A DNA stretch of 64,000 bases, from contig NC_092801.1 in the NCBI RefSeq assembly GCF_918797505.1, positions 23,622,116-23,686,115 of the forward strand. Reading direction: 5' to 3'. The position numbers were made by a program, and so were the translations under genes. The notes below the pieces were generated by a model that was not told where the DNA came from, did not search any database, and saw only the letters and a program-made list of their open reading frames with translations. This document shows, in pieces, positions 21,942-32,800 of the stretch. Source of the stretch: Bemisia tabaci (taxonomy: Eukaryota; Arthropoda; Insecta; Hemiptera; Aleyrodidae). Each line of letters begins with the position of its first letter. The stretch's first letter is position 1.

Positions 21942-24169
21942 TGGAAACGAAAAATCATAACATTCACCGATTCGAAGAGATTATAATTGAGTATGTCCCA
22001 TCTCTCTTTGGATTAGAAATCTTTTTCGATGCCATCAAGATAATTTGCAGTTTCCTTCTCATTATCATCATTACCAGTGTCATACTTTCTCATTTTTTTG
22101 TGCACTTCTTGTAGCCGGTCCCACAATCTTTGCCTCGTGCATTTTAACAGCGCCCCTTCACATTTAGTGTTACACTTTCGGTAGCCGCAACTCAAGTATG
22201 TTGTAATGATAGGTTGGATACACATTGAAAAGGCTATTCTGAATTTCTTGAAGGACGTTCAAATGACAGTGGCTGTATTGAGACTCTCATTTGTTGTACT
22301 GACTTTTGCCATTTGCTGGCTATTGACATTTGGACTATTGACATTTGCTGTATTGTTTGACTCTCATTTTGCAAATTTTGCTGTAGATCTTAAGAAAAAC
22401 AATGAGAATGGAGCTTCTTCCGCTTGCAGAATGCAATAAATGAGGCAGAGGATCACGCCTTCAGTATTTACATCGGAGTCTTGCAATTTTAGCTGGAAGA
22501 GTGCCACCTTGAATATCTGATATCACTGCGAAGCTCCAACTTGGAACTTTACGTAAAATCTTTGACGAAAATTTCTTCTTGGTTTTCCACTTTTAATCGT
22601 TGCACGTATGTCAGATGGCTACCAATTCATTTTGTGAGATATGGTAGATCTCAAAGTACAGCATACCTTAATTTACACCGAATTTTTTAATAGAAAATTC
22701 ATTGCTCATTATATTAAAAGAAAATTGTCCGTCATATAGGCTTATGATAGGCTCATGAATGATGTAACTGCAGGGTCAATAATATTGGAGTAGCTGTCGG
22801 TTCCAGAGAGAATCCCAGGTTCAGAAAAGAGGATCAGCCAGGAAAACCAACTGCATTGACCATCTATGCCACTGTGAACACAGATGACACACTTCGACGG
22901 ATTGTAAATAGCTTTCGGTACTGGTACGGAATTTGAATGATTTTCGATCCATCAAGTTTTCAGTAAAATTGGTGCTGCAAAAGCCTGTGCCTGGTACAGT
23001 AAAAAGTCGATCCGAAAAACTTTAAACTTAAAACTTTAAATCTAAAAACTCCGAGGTCTTAAAAATTGTTAAGTCCTGTCAAACAAACTCGCAGACGCTG
23101 TTGAGGCTCTAGTGTAGTGACATCGAACAGTTCGTTGTGGCTATGTATATGGTAAAACTTCATATCATAAACCTCCGCGAATAAAGTGCTGTAAAGGAGT
23201 TTCCACGAGAAAACGTCGGATTTTGATGGACTGCCACCCATGCACGCAGCTTTGCTACAGCACGTTTGCGATGCCTTTACCAAGCAGGATATCGTTGAGG
23301 GGAAGTGTAAAAAAAGGACAAGAGGAATCTGCTCCAACACAGTAGTAGTACATGGGAAACTAACATTGGTAATGATGATAATGAGAAGGAAACTGCAAAT
23401 TATCCTGTTGGCATCGAAAAAGATTTCTAATCCAAAAAGAGATGGGACATACTCAATTATAATCTCTTCGAATCGGTGAATTTTATGATTTTTCGTTTCC
23501 ATTTTTTTTTATTTATTTATTTGTTTTTTTAAATATTTTTATAACAGCGGTTGAAAATGAGCCCCCCCCCCCTTTCACCGAGCGTAAGATACGTGCAACG
23601 ATCGAAAATGCGACACAACATAGACGTTATATTAGGAGAGCCTTATTGCACGCTGCGCCACCTTCGCACGGTATGCGCTTGCGCTTCGCTTTCCGCCCCC
23701 CCCCCCCCCCCGGCCATGACGAATTTTTTCATCAATTTTTAAATAGTTCGGCAGTATGAAATTATAATGCTTAATGGATTTAGTTGTTATAAGCCTTAAC
23801 TACGCATTCGCAGTTCACAAGAAAATCAGGGCTTTAAGTCTCAGGTCCCCCCTCCCCTCCAAGCACCCTTTTGGTCAAAATTGGGCGATTAGTGGGTGAA
23901 ATCGTTCCAGTATGTATTGAGGTGGCCTTGAACCGGTCAATTCCGCAAACTCAATCAGTTTTATCCCTTTGTGTACAAAAATTCTCACAGCAAAACCTGA
24001 ATTTTATGATTTTAGGGTCCCCCGCCCCCCTGCCCCCCTGGGACCCCATAGAACTGGGCACCCAGGCTAAATTAGTTTCTTCATAGGTGTAGAAGACTTC
24101 CTGAAAGTTTCATGCTTTTATCCAGAAATGCACGATTCTAGTGTTATTTCTTGCTAATCCGCCCCACTA
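21286..24169. mobile_element. 2.9-kb element with ~800-bp inverted arms
   Basis: The left arm starting AGTGGGGCGGATT (21286 to about 22080) is mirrored by the right arm ending AATCCGCCCCACT (about 23365 to 24169). Arms include a poly-G run and GAGATGGGACATACTC. The 1.3-kb centre has no frame I can assign. Arms this long occur in Mutator-like, Polinton and foldback elements; I cannot choose. Confidence 0.72.
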
Positions 24170-24481
24170 AGTAGGACATTCTACTCATGTGAGTCGGCGA
24201 ATTCTGAAAAGCCTACTCATCATTTTTAGCGGGGAATGAATTGGAATTATAAAGCGCCAGTGACGTCAGCGGTTGCCCGTGTGCGTCTTTAACTCATGAA
24301 CCCGGTCCACAACGCTCTTGTCCCATACCCAAGGCTCATGAGTACCTTACACTAGAACTTTCCGCTTTTCCATTTCCCCAAGGGAACTAGGCCCACTTTT
24401 ACATTGTTTCTTATCCAGCTTTCTCGAGCACACCCTATCTTTCCCACTCGTCTATAGTTACGTACAGCAGCAATACGTCCA
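24170..24481 (+). mobile_element. M5-related element, right part
   Basis: It continues the CATATGA-type sequence (CTACTCATGTGAGTCGG) and ends GCAATACGTCC. GTGACGTCAGCGGT and CTCATGAGTAC are shared with the M5 copy at 63573-63927. Confidence 0.55.
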
Positions 24482-25143
24482 GAAATGATTCATGGACTTT
24501 AAAGGCGGGAGGCTTTTCATTTTTTGTGGGATCAGTGTGATGTAGTGTAAAAAACCGATGTGACCTCAATCTCCTTTCCCTTTGACAGTTTCCTTTTGAG
24601 CTTGACGTCTGTACTTTTTTCACTACTATAACCTTAACGAACCATTATCTCTGGCGCACCAGTTTTAAACGTTTCAGCACTGCGCACGTACAAACGGACG
24701 TACATAAAGAGCAGAATATACTACGCCCCTGCAAAGTACGTCACTAAAAAGCCCTACTAGTAAAAAAAATTCCTCTCAGACCTGAGGCATTATTACTCAT
24801 ACTTTTTACTTAAGAACATGAAAATAGCTAGGACACTGAACTAAAAAATGTCTTACCAACGCCAGAAAAATAGGTTCCTCGCGACAAGTTCATTTTGAAA
24901 TCATTTTCCGTTTATTTGAATCCTTATTTTAACGATTGTATGAGGACGCCGAATGAAGGGTTTCTGCTTTCCAATTTTTCTACACGACCATTTCCATAAC
25001 TTCAACTTGAATTTTTCTCAGCCTGAGGGCCCATGATAAGATTTTTTATCAATGGTGGAAAGAGAAAAGTTTTTAAAAATTTCAGAAAATGAACGCTTTC
25101 AGGAAATCTTATCAGGTCCTATGAAGAGGATGTGTATAACATA
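24482..25143. other. Spacer, no gene seen
   Basis: A moderate AT-rich stretch without a recognised repeat or credible reading frame. Confidence 0.5.
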
Positions 25144-25146
25144 CTA

Positions 25147-25229
25147 GGGGGCTACGCCCCCTGGCCGCTACGCGGCCCAACCGCCCGAAGGCGCTCCGCG
25201 CCATCAATGGGCCGCTTCGCGGCCCTATT
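25147..25229. repeat. Array of GC-rich hairpins
   Basis: Four perfect or near-perfect hairpins follow one another: GGGGGCTACGCCCCC, GGCCGCTACGCGGCC, GGCGCTCCGCGCC and GGGCCGCTTCGCGGCCC. All share a 3-5 base loop containing a TACG/TTCG-like turn. They form the 3' end of the Helitron-like element. Confidence 0.85.
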
Positions 25230-25408
25230 TTTACCCTCCTATCAGTTTTAGTTTTATTTTCCCCCTAAAAAATTACGATATGAGATATACTTTAATTTTA
25301 AACTTCACCTAAAATTACTTTAAAATTAAAAGGACGCGTTTTGGAATGACTGCTTGATGAAATATTGCAGTAAAACAATGAACAGGGGTAATAAGTAATT
25401 TAAAATAC

Positions 25409-25485
25409 TTAAATCGGGGATCGAACCCACACCGAGTTAAGACTGAATTCATTCGACGTCTTAGACGACTCGGCCATCGCTCGAC
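25409..25485 (-). pseudogene. tRNA-like segment (degenerate Ser/Leu type)
   Basis: The minus strand has an A-box-like TGGCCGAGTCG and a B-box GGTTCGATCCC at tRNA spacing. The T stem has mispairs and no clean acceptor stem forms, so this is a tRNA-derived relic, not a gene. Confidence 0.55.
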
Positions 25486-25639
25486 GTTAAGTCATCGGTG
25501 CGAATCTTGTGTAGATAAGTGTAGAGTTGATGCGCAGGCTACACATCCACTGCGCAACCTCTTCGACCACTGCGCATCCTCCCGCGCATAGCGGTAGCAG
25601 TCCCGGAGCATTCTGTAAATTTACTCACTTGTATAACGT

Positions 25640-25945
25640 GATTTTAAAAAAACCTGGGTCCTATTTCCAAAATCTAATTAAAGCGGGCTCATCTAGGGCC
25701 AATTACCTGACGATCTACGCAAAAATCATGGAAATCGGCCCGGTAGAACGCTCAAACGAACTATGACAAAAAGTATAAATTTACATTGTTTAAATGGGAG
25801 AATTCGCAACTTTACCACGTAATATAAAAAAACCTGGTTCATATTTTGAAAATCTGAAAAGAGTTGGCTAATCTAGGGACAATTGCCCGTCGATTGCCGC
25901 AAAAATCATAAAAATCGGCCCGGTAGAAGGCTGGAACTAAGCGTC
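25640..25945 (+). repeat. Two diverged tandem ~185-bp units
   Basis: AAAAAAACCTGG, ATCTAGGG, CGCAAAAATCAT and ATCGGCCCGGTAGAA occur twice in the same order. Confidence 0.75.
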
Positions 25946-25989
25946 ACCAGTTACGCAAAATTAGGAGGTCTCGGAGCTTATAGTATAGA

Positions 25990-27123
25990 TAGACCCCCTG
26001 AATCACCTTTTTACTAAACTTTATTGCAATTTAAGAGGTAAGTTGGTTGTTTTTTAATTAAAAGAAGGGAACCTCATACAATTATAGCTATGTGGAATGA
26101 ATTTGAGTTTCTTTTTTGATAAAATCAATCCAACAATATTCGCAAAAAGGCTAAGCTTTTGCTTAGTTTCTTTTTAAATGGTCAAATGATTAAAATAAAT
26201 TAATATATATCTTTAGATGCAGCCCATATTTCAGGCGGGAAAGCAGAGCAGAGGCTCAAATACTTTTCACCAATATATTTACCAGACTTTCTTGTGCTTT
26301 AGTTTTGCTTTAGTGTGGTGTTACAGATATTTCCTGTAGCATTTCATGTTTTCAAAAGACGAATGGTCATCGTTTTTGTTCCAAATTCCGTAAGATTTAG
26401 CAGTACTTTCTTTTGAAAATTTCGCACTTGAAAGTCAAAATTAGTTTTGCCAAAGGAAAAGAACCAATAAAAATTCAAGCAAAGGACGCCTTATGAAAGT
26501 AGGTTAAATGGGACCCTACATGCTCCGATATTAATTTTTTTGCAATTTTGAGGGCTGGTAGCAATGCATTTAAATTAGGTATTCCTCGGAAATTTGAAAA
26601 TATCACGATAAAAAATCAATACTGGTTTACGTCATCGGCACAATAGACAGCGCTGGAATTAAGTTGAGAAGTAAGAGAAAGAATCAAAGCTTCACGTGGT
26701 GTTGCCTGCAACAGATACGAAACGAATTTCATCACAACGCCTGATGGACGCAACTATTCGGACTTCATGGATGTCCGTGTTGCATACGCACGGAAAAGAA
26801 GGCGTTTTGACTTCAGACACCGCGTCAGCGTAGCAGCGCAGCGGTGCGACACTTAGTGGAGCGATTCAATAAGAGGAGTCGGATGGAATGAGGAAAAATT
26901 AAAAGCTCATCTGGATGTTAATACGGAATTCTGAACTCGATGTGACATTTTTTGGGGACAGGTTGGTACGTGTCAAAGTCTTCGAGAGACAAATGCAAGT
27001 AGTTTTAATTGTTCAGTTGCAATTTTGCAATCGGCTTTAAGAAAAACTAAAGAAAGAAAACCCTTTAACAAGTTTTAGCAAGTAGGCAATTAGTGATGTA
27101 AAAAAGATAGCTCCATTAAAATT
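25990..27123. other. Spacer, no gene seen
   Basis: AT-rich. A segment at 26730-26850 (CGCAACTATTCGGACTTCATGG) resembles repeats at 7500-7600 and 43450-43540. Confidence 0.5.
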
Positions 27124-27345
27124 TGGACGTATTTCTGTCAAACGGAACTAAGCGCCATCGGGGTAGGAAGGTAGAGGGGGGCTTGGATTGGCGGCGGAAC
27201 CGGGCGTCGGGCTCATTTCTTCCTATACTCGCAATGCTTTTCCATGGCGCTTGGTTCCGTTTGACAGAACGCGCTATCCGGCATTCTAAATTCCTCAAAA
27301 GGAACTCAAATTGGCGCTTAGTTCCTTTTGACAGAAATACGTCCA
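27124..27345. mobile_element. M5 fold-back MITE
   Basis: TGGACGTATTTCTGTCAAAC mirrors TTTTGACAGAAATACGTCCA, with an internal extra copy of GTTCCGTTTGACAG. Confidence 0.78.
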
Positions 27346-28081
27346 TTTCGCTGACAACATTAACTTAGCGAGAAAGGATTTCCCTGATTGGAGTATTGAA
27401 CCTCACGCCACACAACTGAGGAAAAAAATTAATCGCTCCTAATATAAGTCCTGTAACACGCCCCATGCCCATAAGACAAAATCGCATACCGAGTTGGAGG
27501 GCATTAAACAAGGCGTAAATCTAATTGTTTTTTAATGTGTTTTCTGATCAAAAGGTCGCGTTTAGTAGTCTGACGCACGGTCTAGAAAGTTTAAATAATC
27601 CATTGCTTGGTGAATCTGAAAGTTTTTGTCCATTGCAAGAATCAATATCCCTTATTGAAATGGCACATCCAATTTGGATTTTGATTGTCCCTTAAAATTC
27701 TTGTAAAAGTTATTACACAAATATGTATATTTTACGCACATAAAATATCAATTACCCAGTTCATGAGTTTCGCAAAAGCTTAAATGTTTTAAAACTTTTC
27801 CATGCCGCGCGTATTTTCCCAAAAAGGGTACTCTTCTCTAAATTTTCAGGAATTTTTGATGATTTAGTAGTTAGTACCCGATTACTTTGCTTAGATTGGA
27901 AGTGAGTGGTCTTAAAAATATATTGTTTCTGGACATCGATGACAAAATTACTTTTCTCTAAATTAATTAAAAACTCTTCGGAATAAAAAAAAGAAATATC
28001 TTTGCCTCAAAATTATTTTCTTGAAATCGAAACGAATTTACTTTTAATTTGAATTATGTTTTTTACGCAGAAATACGTCCA
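27346..28081. other. AT-rich spacer, no gene seen
   Basis: No repeat family recognised except a lone M5 end (GCAGAAATACGTCCAA) at 28066-28081, right before an M4 copy. Confidence 0.5.
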
Positions 28082-28589
28082 ATGGAGATGTTGCATGTGT
28101 GAGAAAATTTGCGATTTGACTGTTGATTCTCATGTAAAAGTTCGCGAGAAACACGATGGTGCCACTGGTTTTCTCTGAAATCAACTCCCAAGCTCAAAGT
28201 AAGCTCTCAAGTTGAGGCCAAAATGGAGGGGATATCCCACCCTATCCTGAGAGTCCACCTCTACATCAAGACAAACTCTCTATGGAAAGATAGGGAGCAA
28301 ATACATTGACAGGGCTGCCACTTTATTTGGGGACTTCACAACTGAAGACACGGCAACCCTGCTAATGTATTTACTCCCTATCTTTGCATGGAGAGTTTGT
28401 CTTAATATAGAGGTGGACTCTCAGGGTAGCGTAGGATATACCCAGCCATTTTGGCCTCAACTTGAGAGCTTTTTTTAAGCTTGGGAGTTGATTTCAGAGA
28501 AAACCAGTGGCACCAACGTGTTTCTCGCGAACTTTTACATAAGAATCACCAGTCAAATCGCAAATTCTTCACACATGCAACATCTCCAT
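28082..28589. mobile_element. M4 fold-back element
   Basis: Full-length copy: ATGGAGATGTTGCATG and CATGCAACATCTCCAT ends, ~230-base arms. It lies about 1 kb upstream of the UGT start. Confidence 0.85.
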
Positions 28590-28879
28590 TTTAGTCGAGC
28601 TCGGGACTTTTCCACAAGAATTTTCAAAACCGAGAGCGATGATAATAGGGACAAGCGAAGTGAAACGAACGTCGATGCAAGAATTAAGTCGTAAGAGGTA
28701 AACAAGGAACCGACGGGTCATACCGATGTGGAGGCAGCTTCTGAGATCAGTGCAGTTCAAATCGTGACCTTGCGATCGCCGAGGCGGGAAAAAAATCCGC
28801 GGACCGTCCCGCGAATCCGCCCATCGAAATCGGCTGAAATCCAAATTCCAGTCTTCGAAGTTGGACACGGCCGCACGGC

Positions 28880-29627
28880 TCGAACTCGATTCGGAAAATT
28901 TTAGCTTCAGATTTCCGCAGTCGGTTCTGAATTTATCGGCGTCTCCGTCCCTCGGAAAATCAGAAAATCAGTGAAAATCAGTTTTGAAAATCAGTGTCTC
29001 GGAGCCTTGATTTTAAATTAGTGATCTAGATTGATTTTTATTTGTGTGGTCGGTGAGTTGCCATTTTAGACCTTTAGTGGCGGCGTACGGCCGCAATTTT
29101 CGGCGGTTATGATTTTCGAAACAGCTGCGTAAATTCGTGTGGAGCATCCTATACTGGAATAAAAAGTCTGCATCGATTAATTTTTTAAACAAAAAATATA
29201 AGAGAATAACAGAACAAATAACGGAAAATTACATTTTTGAGAAAAAAATGTGAATAGATACTGTATATTCTAAAATTTATTGTTAAACTCAAAATTGACC
29301 TGTATTGAAGTAATACCTATCGATTTTCACCGCTAAATTTTTTGTTTTGATTTTTACCACGGAAGTTTGATATTTTTCAGAGAAAAAATTTTTCTTTTTG
29401 ATTTTCACCACGGAGGTTTGACATCTTTTTAGTGAAACAATTGTTTAGTTTGCAAACGAAATTTTTGGATTTTCCATCGTGCGCGTCGGTTTAAGATCCG
29501 TGCCTATTTTTGGTTCAATTAAATCCAACCCTTTCGACCGTGGTTGGAGTTGCTTGTGTCGGAAGGCGCCGGAAAACTTGATACCGTGGTTTAGCATCGA
29601 AAAAGTGCGAATATTTTGTGATCCAAA
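28880..29627 (+). promoter_or_regulatory. Likely 5' UTR / promoter region of the UGT gene
   Basis: No reading frame is convincing here. GGTCG|GTGAGT at 29053 is a good donor and TTTTTCAG at 29373-29380 a good acceptor, so a 5' UTR intron before the ATG is plausible. A roughly 50-base unit (TTTTTGATTTTCACCACGG) occurs twice at 29345-29440. There is no TATA box I trust. Confidence 0.35.
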
Positions 29628-29804
29628 ATGTGGCTTCGATTGGGATTTTTGGTTTTACTCTGTGGCTCTGTTATTGAATCGTCGAATATTTTGGTTTTGT
29701 TCCCGTCCCTGGCTTCAGGTCAACAAATGCCGGTCACTGCTTTGGTGGAGGCCTTGTTGGAGAAAGGTCATCAGGTCACATTAATTGGCCAATCAACTTT
29801 GGAG
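29628..29804 (+). CDS. UGT: UGT exon 1 (signal peptide and start of acceptor domain)
   Basis: Encodes residues 1-59. The ATG at 29628 opens a hydrophobic signal peptide and is followed by NILVLFPSLASGQQ, the first beta strand and loop of UGTs. The donor is GGAG|GTAAAT and the exon ends in phase 0. Gln32 occupies the place of the catalytic His. Confidence 0.93.
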
Positions 29805-32800
29805 GTAAATAACGTCAGTATGAAAGAGGGATTCGCGGTCGATCGAGCCCGACGCCGCACGGTGGATTGAGTCAATATGAGAGGTCGAACAAAATTTGGA
29901 AACTTTAAACGCTTACAACTCCGTTTAAACAAACCTTTAAGGTTCTAAAGATGGTTCCATTGGTTTCCTCGTAAAATTTTCTTCATTAAACACTCATTGA
30001 AATTTAAAATGTGACGAAGTAAACATTAACATTTGCAGTTTTAGTTTAAAATTTCATGTCCGACCTCTCTGATTGACTCTATCCATTGTGCGCCGAATGA
30101 AAATTTTTAGACTACAGAAAAGTTAAAGAAAAAAAAAAAAAAAAAAAAAAGAAAAAAAAAACTGTAGTGCAATGTGATAAATGGTTCGATTACTTCGATT
30201 GCAAGTGTTACAAAGTTCTTAATGATCGCTCTGGCACAATAACTTTTAAAAGGCGTTTTTCAAAAGCTCTTGAGGGGGTACTTCGATCTAAAAAAGACCC
30301 AAAAAATGTTCAACCAAAAATGCAAAAATCCAGCTCTGTTAGATCATATAATGAGCATTTCTTCGTGGGTCCTTAAAAACCTTAAAAGTCGCCTCGACTG
30401 CTTAACATGGTTTAAAAACCAGACGATTACGTACAGGAACACAATTTGTTGCAGGATCAACACGCTAATTACTCCTACGCAAAGCTACCCTCCGAGTATT
30501 ATTCGCCCTATGATGTCAACCCTGCCCTGGGGGTGGACTTGCAGCGACCCGTGACGAAATGGGAGCTGCTTAGTCTGGTGCCAAACTACGTGAGATATGT
30601 CGAGAGCTTGTTAGCGAGTGACCGGTTCCAACGAATCAGGAGGTAAGTGATTTCGCTTTCAGTAACCCTAGGGGAGATAAAACATTTTTTAGTTTTCGAG
30701 CACATCGATGGAGAAAGTTGAGAAACGCGTGTTCCTTGATAAAACTTTTAAAATTTCGAGTAATGAATTCTTTGTTTTAGCTGAAAAACGAATAGACCGA
30801 GTTTATCAGAAAGGAACCAACCAAAATTTTCGGAGAAATTGAGTTAAAAATGTTTTTGAGCTCCTCTTTATGCATTTTCTCCTTCGAAATGGGGGAAGGG
30901 GGCCCGGGGTGTTTTTCCCATAAAATTTTCAAAATTTTAAAGCATTTATTAAACAGTTTGAGTCAATTTCCTCATGAGTAATTATAAAATATAGGCGTCC
31001 TTCCTTCTCCCTTTCTTCTCTTTTTCTTTCTTCTTTTTTTCCGGCGAACGGGGGGGGGGGGACGTACGACTCCTTCACTCCTTCCCCCCTTGGATCCGTC
31101 CATGAGCACTAAACCAAAGAATAGAATAGATACTTGAGAACTTTTAATATAGAGGAATAATAAGTTGAGATTTTGATACTGTTTGATGAGCATAAAAACC
31201 TGAAATTAAATCCAATGGTCGTTAACAGCCAAAGAAATAGATCGTTACAGGGGATTAGAACTTAATTAGAATGGATGTTTCCTCATTTTTGCGTACAAAA
31301 TGGCACACACGTCCTAAATGGCCAAAGCCAATTAATAAACGAGACGATTAGTTTTCCTTATCAATGAATTCAAAGGCTGCACTCGGTAAAAATGTAACGT
31401 CTATTCGAAACAAGTGACGGACATAATTATTGACGTCGGCATATTTTACGATCAAGCGACTCTTTCAGTCTACTGATTTTTTTCTCCATAAATTCACTTG
31501 ACCATAAAAAATTTACCTTAACAGTTTGTACCTTAACGTTTCGTAAAAAAAAAATGTAACCACTTTGAAAAAACTCAGATGAAAAAACGTCGAAAAGAGG
31601 CAGTATCTAATACGTCATCGAAGACATCGTAGAAAAAAAGAGAATATGCGCTTTGACGCGTGAGTTTAGAATGCAAATGTCTTTTCCTTCGGCGTTGTTT
31701 TCTTTTTTTTTCAGTGAAGAACTGCAATGCCGGTCAAAAAAAAAAAAATCACTTTTCAAGAGAGAGGTTCATTTCATCTCTATCAAAACAAGGAGCCCTC
31801 TCCTTCCGTTTTTTCTTAATTATGTTTTTATGGAATTTCATATAATTAAATATTTTTTTCTGTCAATTAGGTATATGTACGTAATTTTTTTTAAAATAAT
31901 TGATCGAAGCCGGACTATAGTTGGGAATGTTTATTGGCTGTTTTTTCTAATAGGTACATGTTTGTATTTTTTATATACAAAGAACAGTGAATAAACATTT
32001 TCAACCGTGGTCCGGCCTCAATCTTTTTAAATCTCGAAAAAACCACATATTCTGCGGTTCCGTTGCATCAAAGCTCTGCAAATTTGCTTGTAAAAATCAT
32101 TCAACTTAGGCTGATTATGGAGAAAGTCTCATCAGTTCCAAGCTAAATTTAAAAGAACAAAAATACTCTTTAACAAATTATGTGTGATTGAACTAGTTCT
32201 TCGCTTAAATGGCGCAGGAAAGCTTTTTGCGCTTCATTTTCAGTGCCGTGGCGTGAATTGCGATATATCGATTGTTACGCCATTTAAACCTATGGTAAAG
32301 AATCGATTATTAAGGGGTTCGCTGCGAACACCCTGTTTATCGATCCTTTTCCATGGGTTTAAATGGCATAACAATCGATAAATCGCAATTCACGCCACGC
32401 CACTGTTCATTTTGTACTACTTTTTTATTTAATTCATTCGCACATAGCTCCTTAAAGGATAAATACATCCAATTTGACAAACCTAAATTCAAGTCAATTC
32501 TTGAGGTCGCCTATACTCACGCAAATTGAACCTGAAGAAGAAGTTTTGAATGAACGCGGCAACGATTAGAAGTGCACAACAGCGGCGTTTTGCGCTTGCG
32601 TGTTTCTCGATAATCGATTGATCTGCCATTTAAACCTATGGAAAAGGATCGATACACTGGGTGTTCGGAACGATCACCGTAATAATCGATCTTTACCATA
32701 GCTTCAAATGGAGAAGTATCGATAGTCTAACATTGACGCCTCACCACTGGTGCAAAAATGCACCCCACTAAAAATTCCACTTTCTTCTCAGCACACTCGG

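Larger units (their letters stand above)
25144..25989 (-). mobile_element. Helitron-like non-autonomous element
   Basis: On the minus strand it starts TCTATACTATAAG after an A and ends CTAG before a T, with the hairpin GGGGGCGTAGCCCCC touching the CTAG. This is the Helitron pattern: 5' TC, 3' hairpin and CTRR, insertion between A and T, no inverted ends. A tRNA-like segment and two tandem ~185-bp units lie inside. No Rep/helicase is encoded. Confidence 0.55.

Noticed and set aside
22206..22439. Hydrophobic 77-residue frame
   Set aside because: It comes from a short tandem of CTATTGACATTTG-like words within the long-armed element.
25147..25229. Bacterial-type terminators or a transferred bacterial segment
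   Set aside because: The hairpins lack T-tracts and adjacent bacterial genes, and the Helitron borders explain them better.
30421..30436. Alternative start of UGT exon 2 at the AG of 30421-30422
   Set aside because: It breaks the reading phase with exon 1, while 30437 gives the full 520-residue frame.
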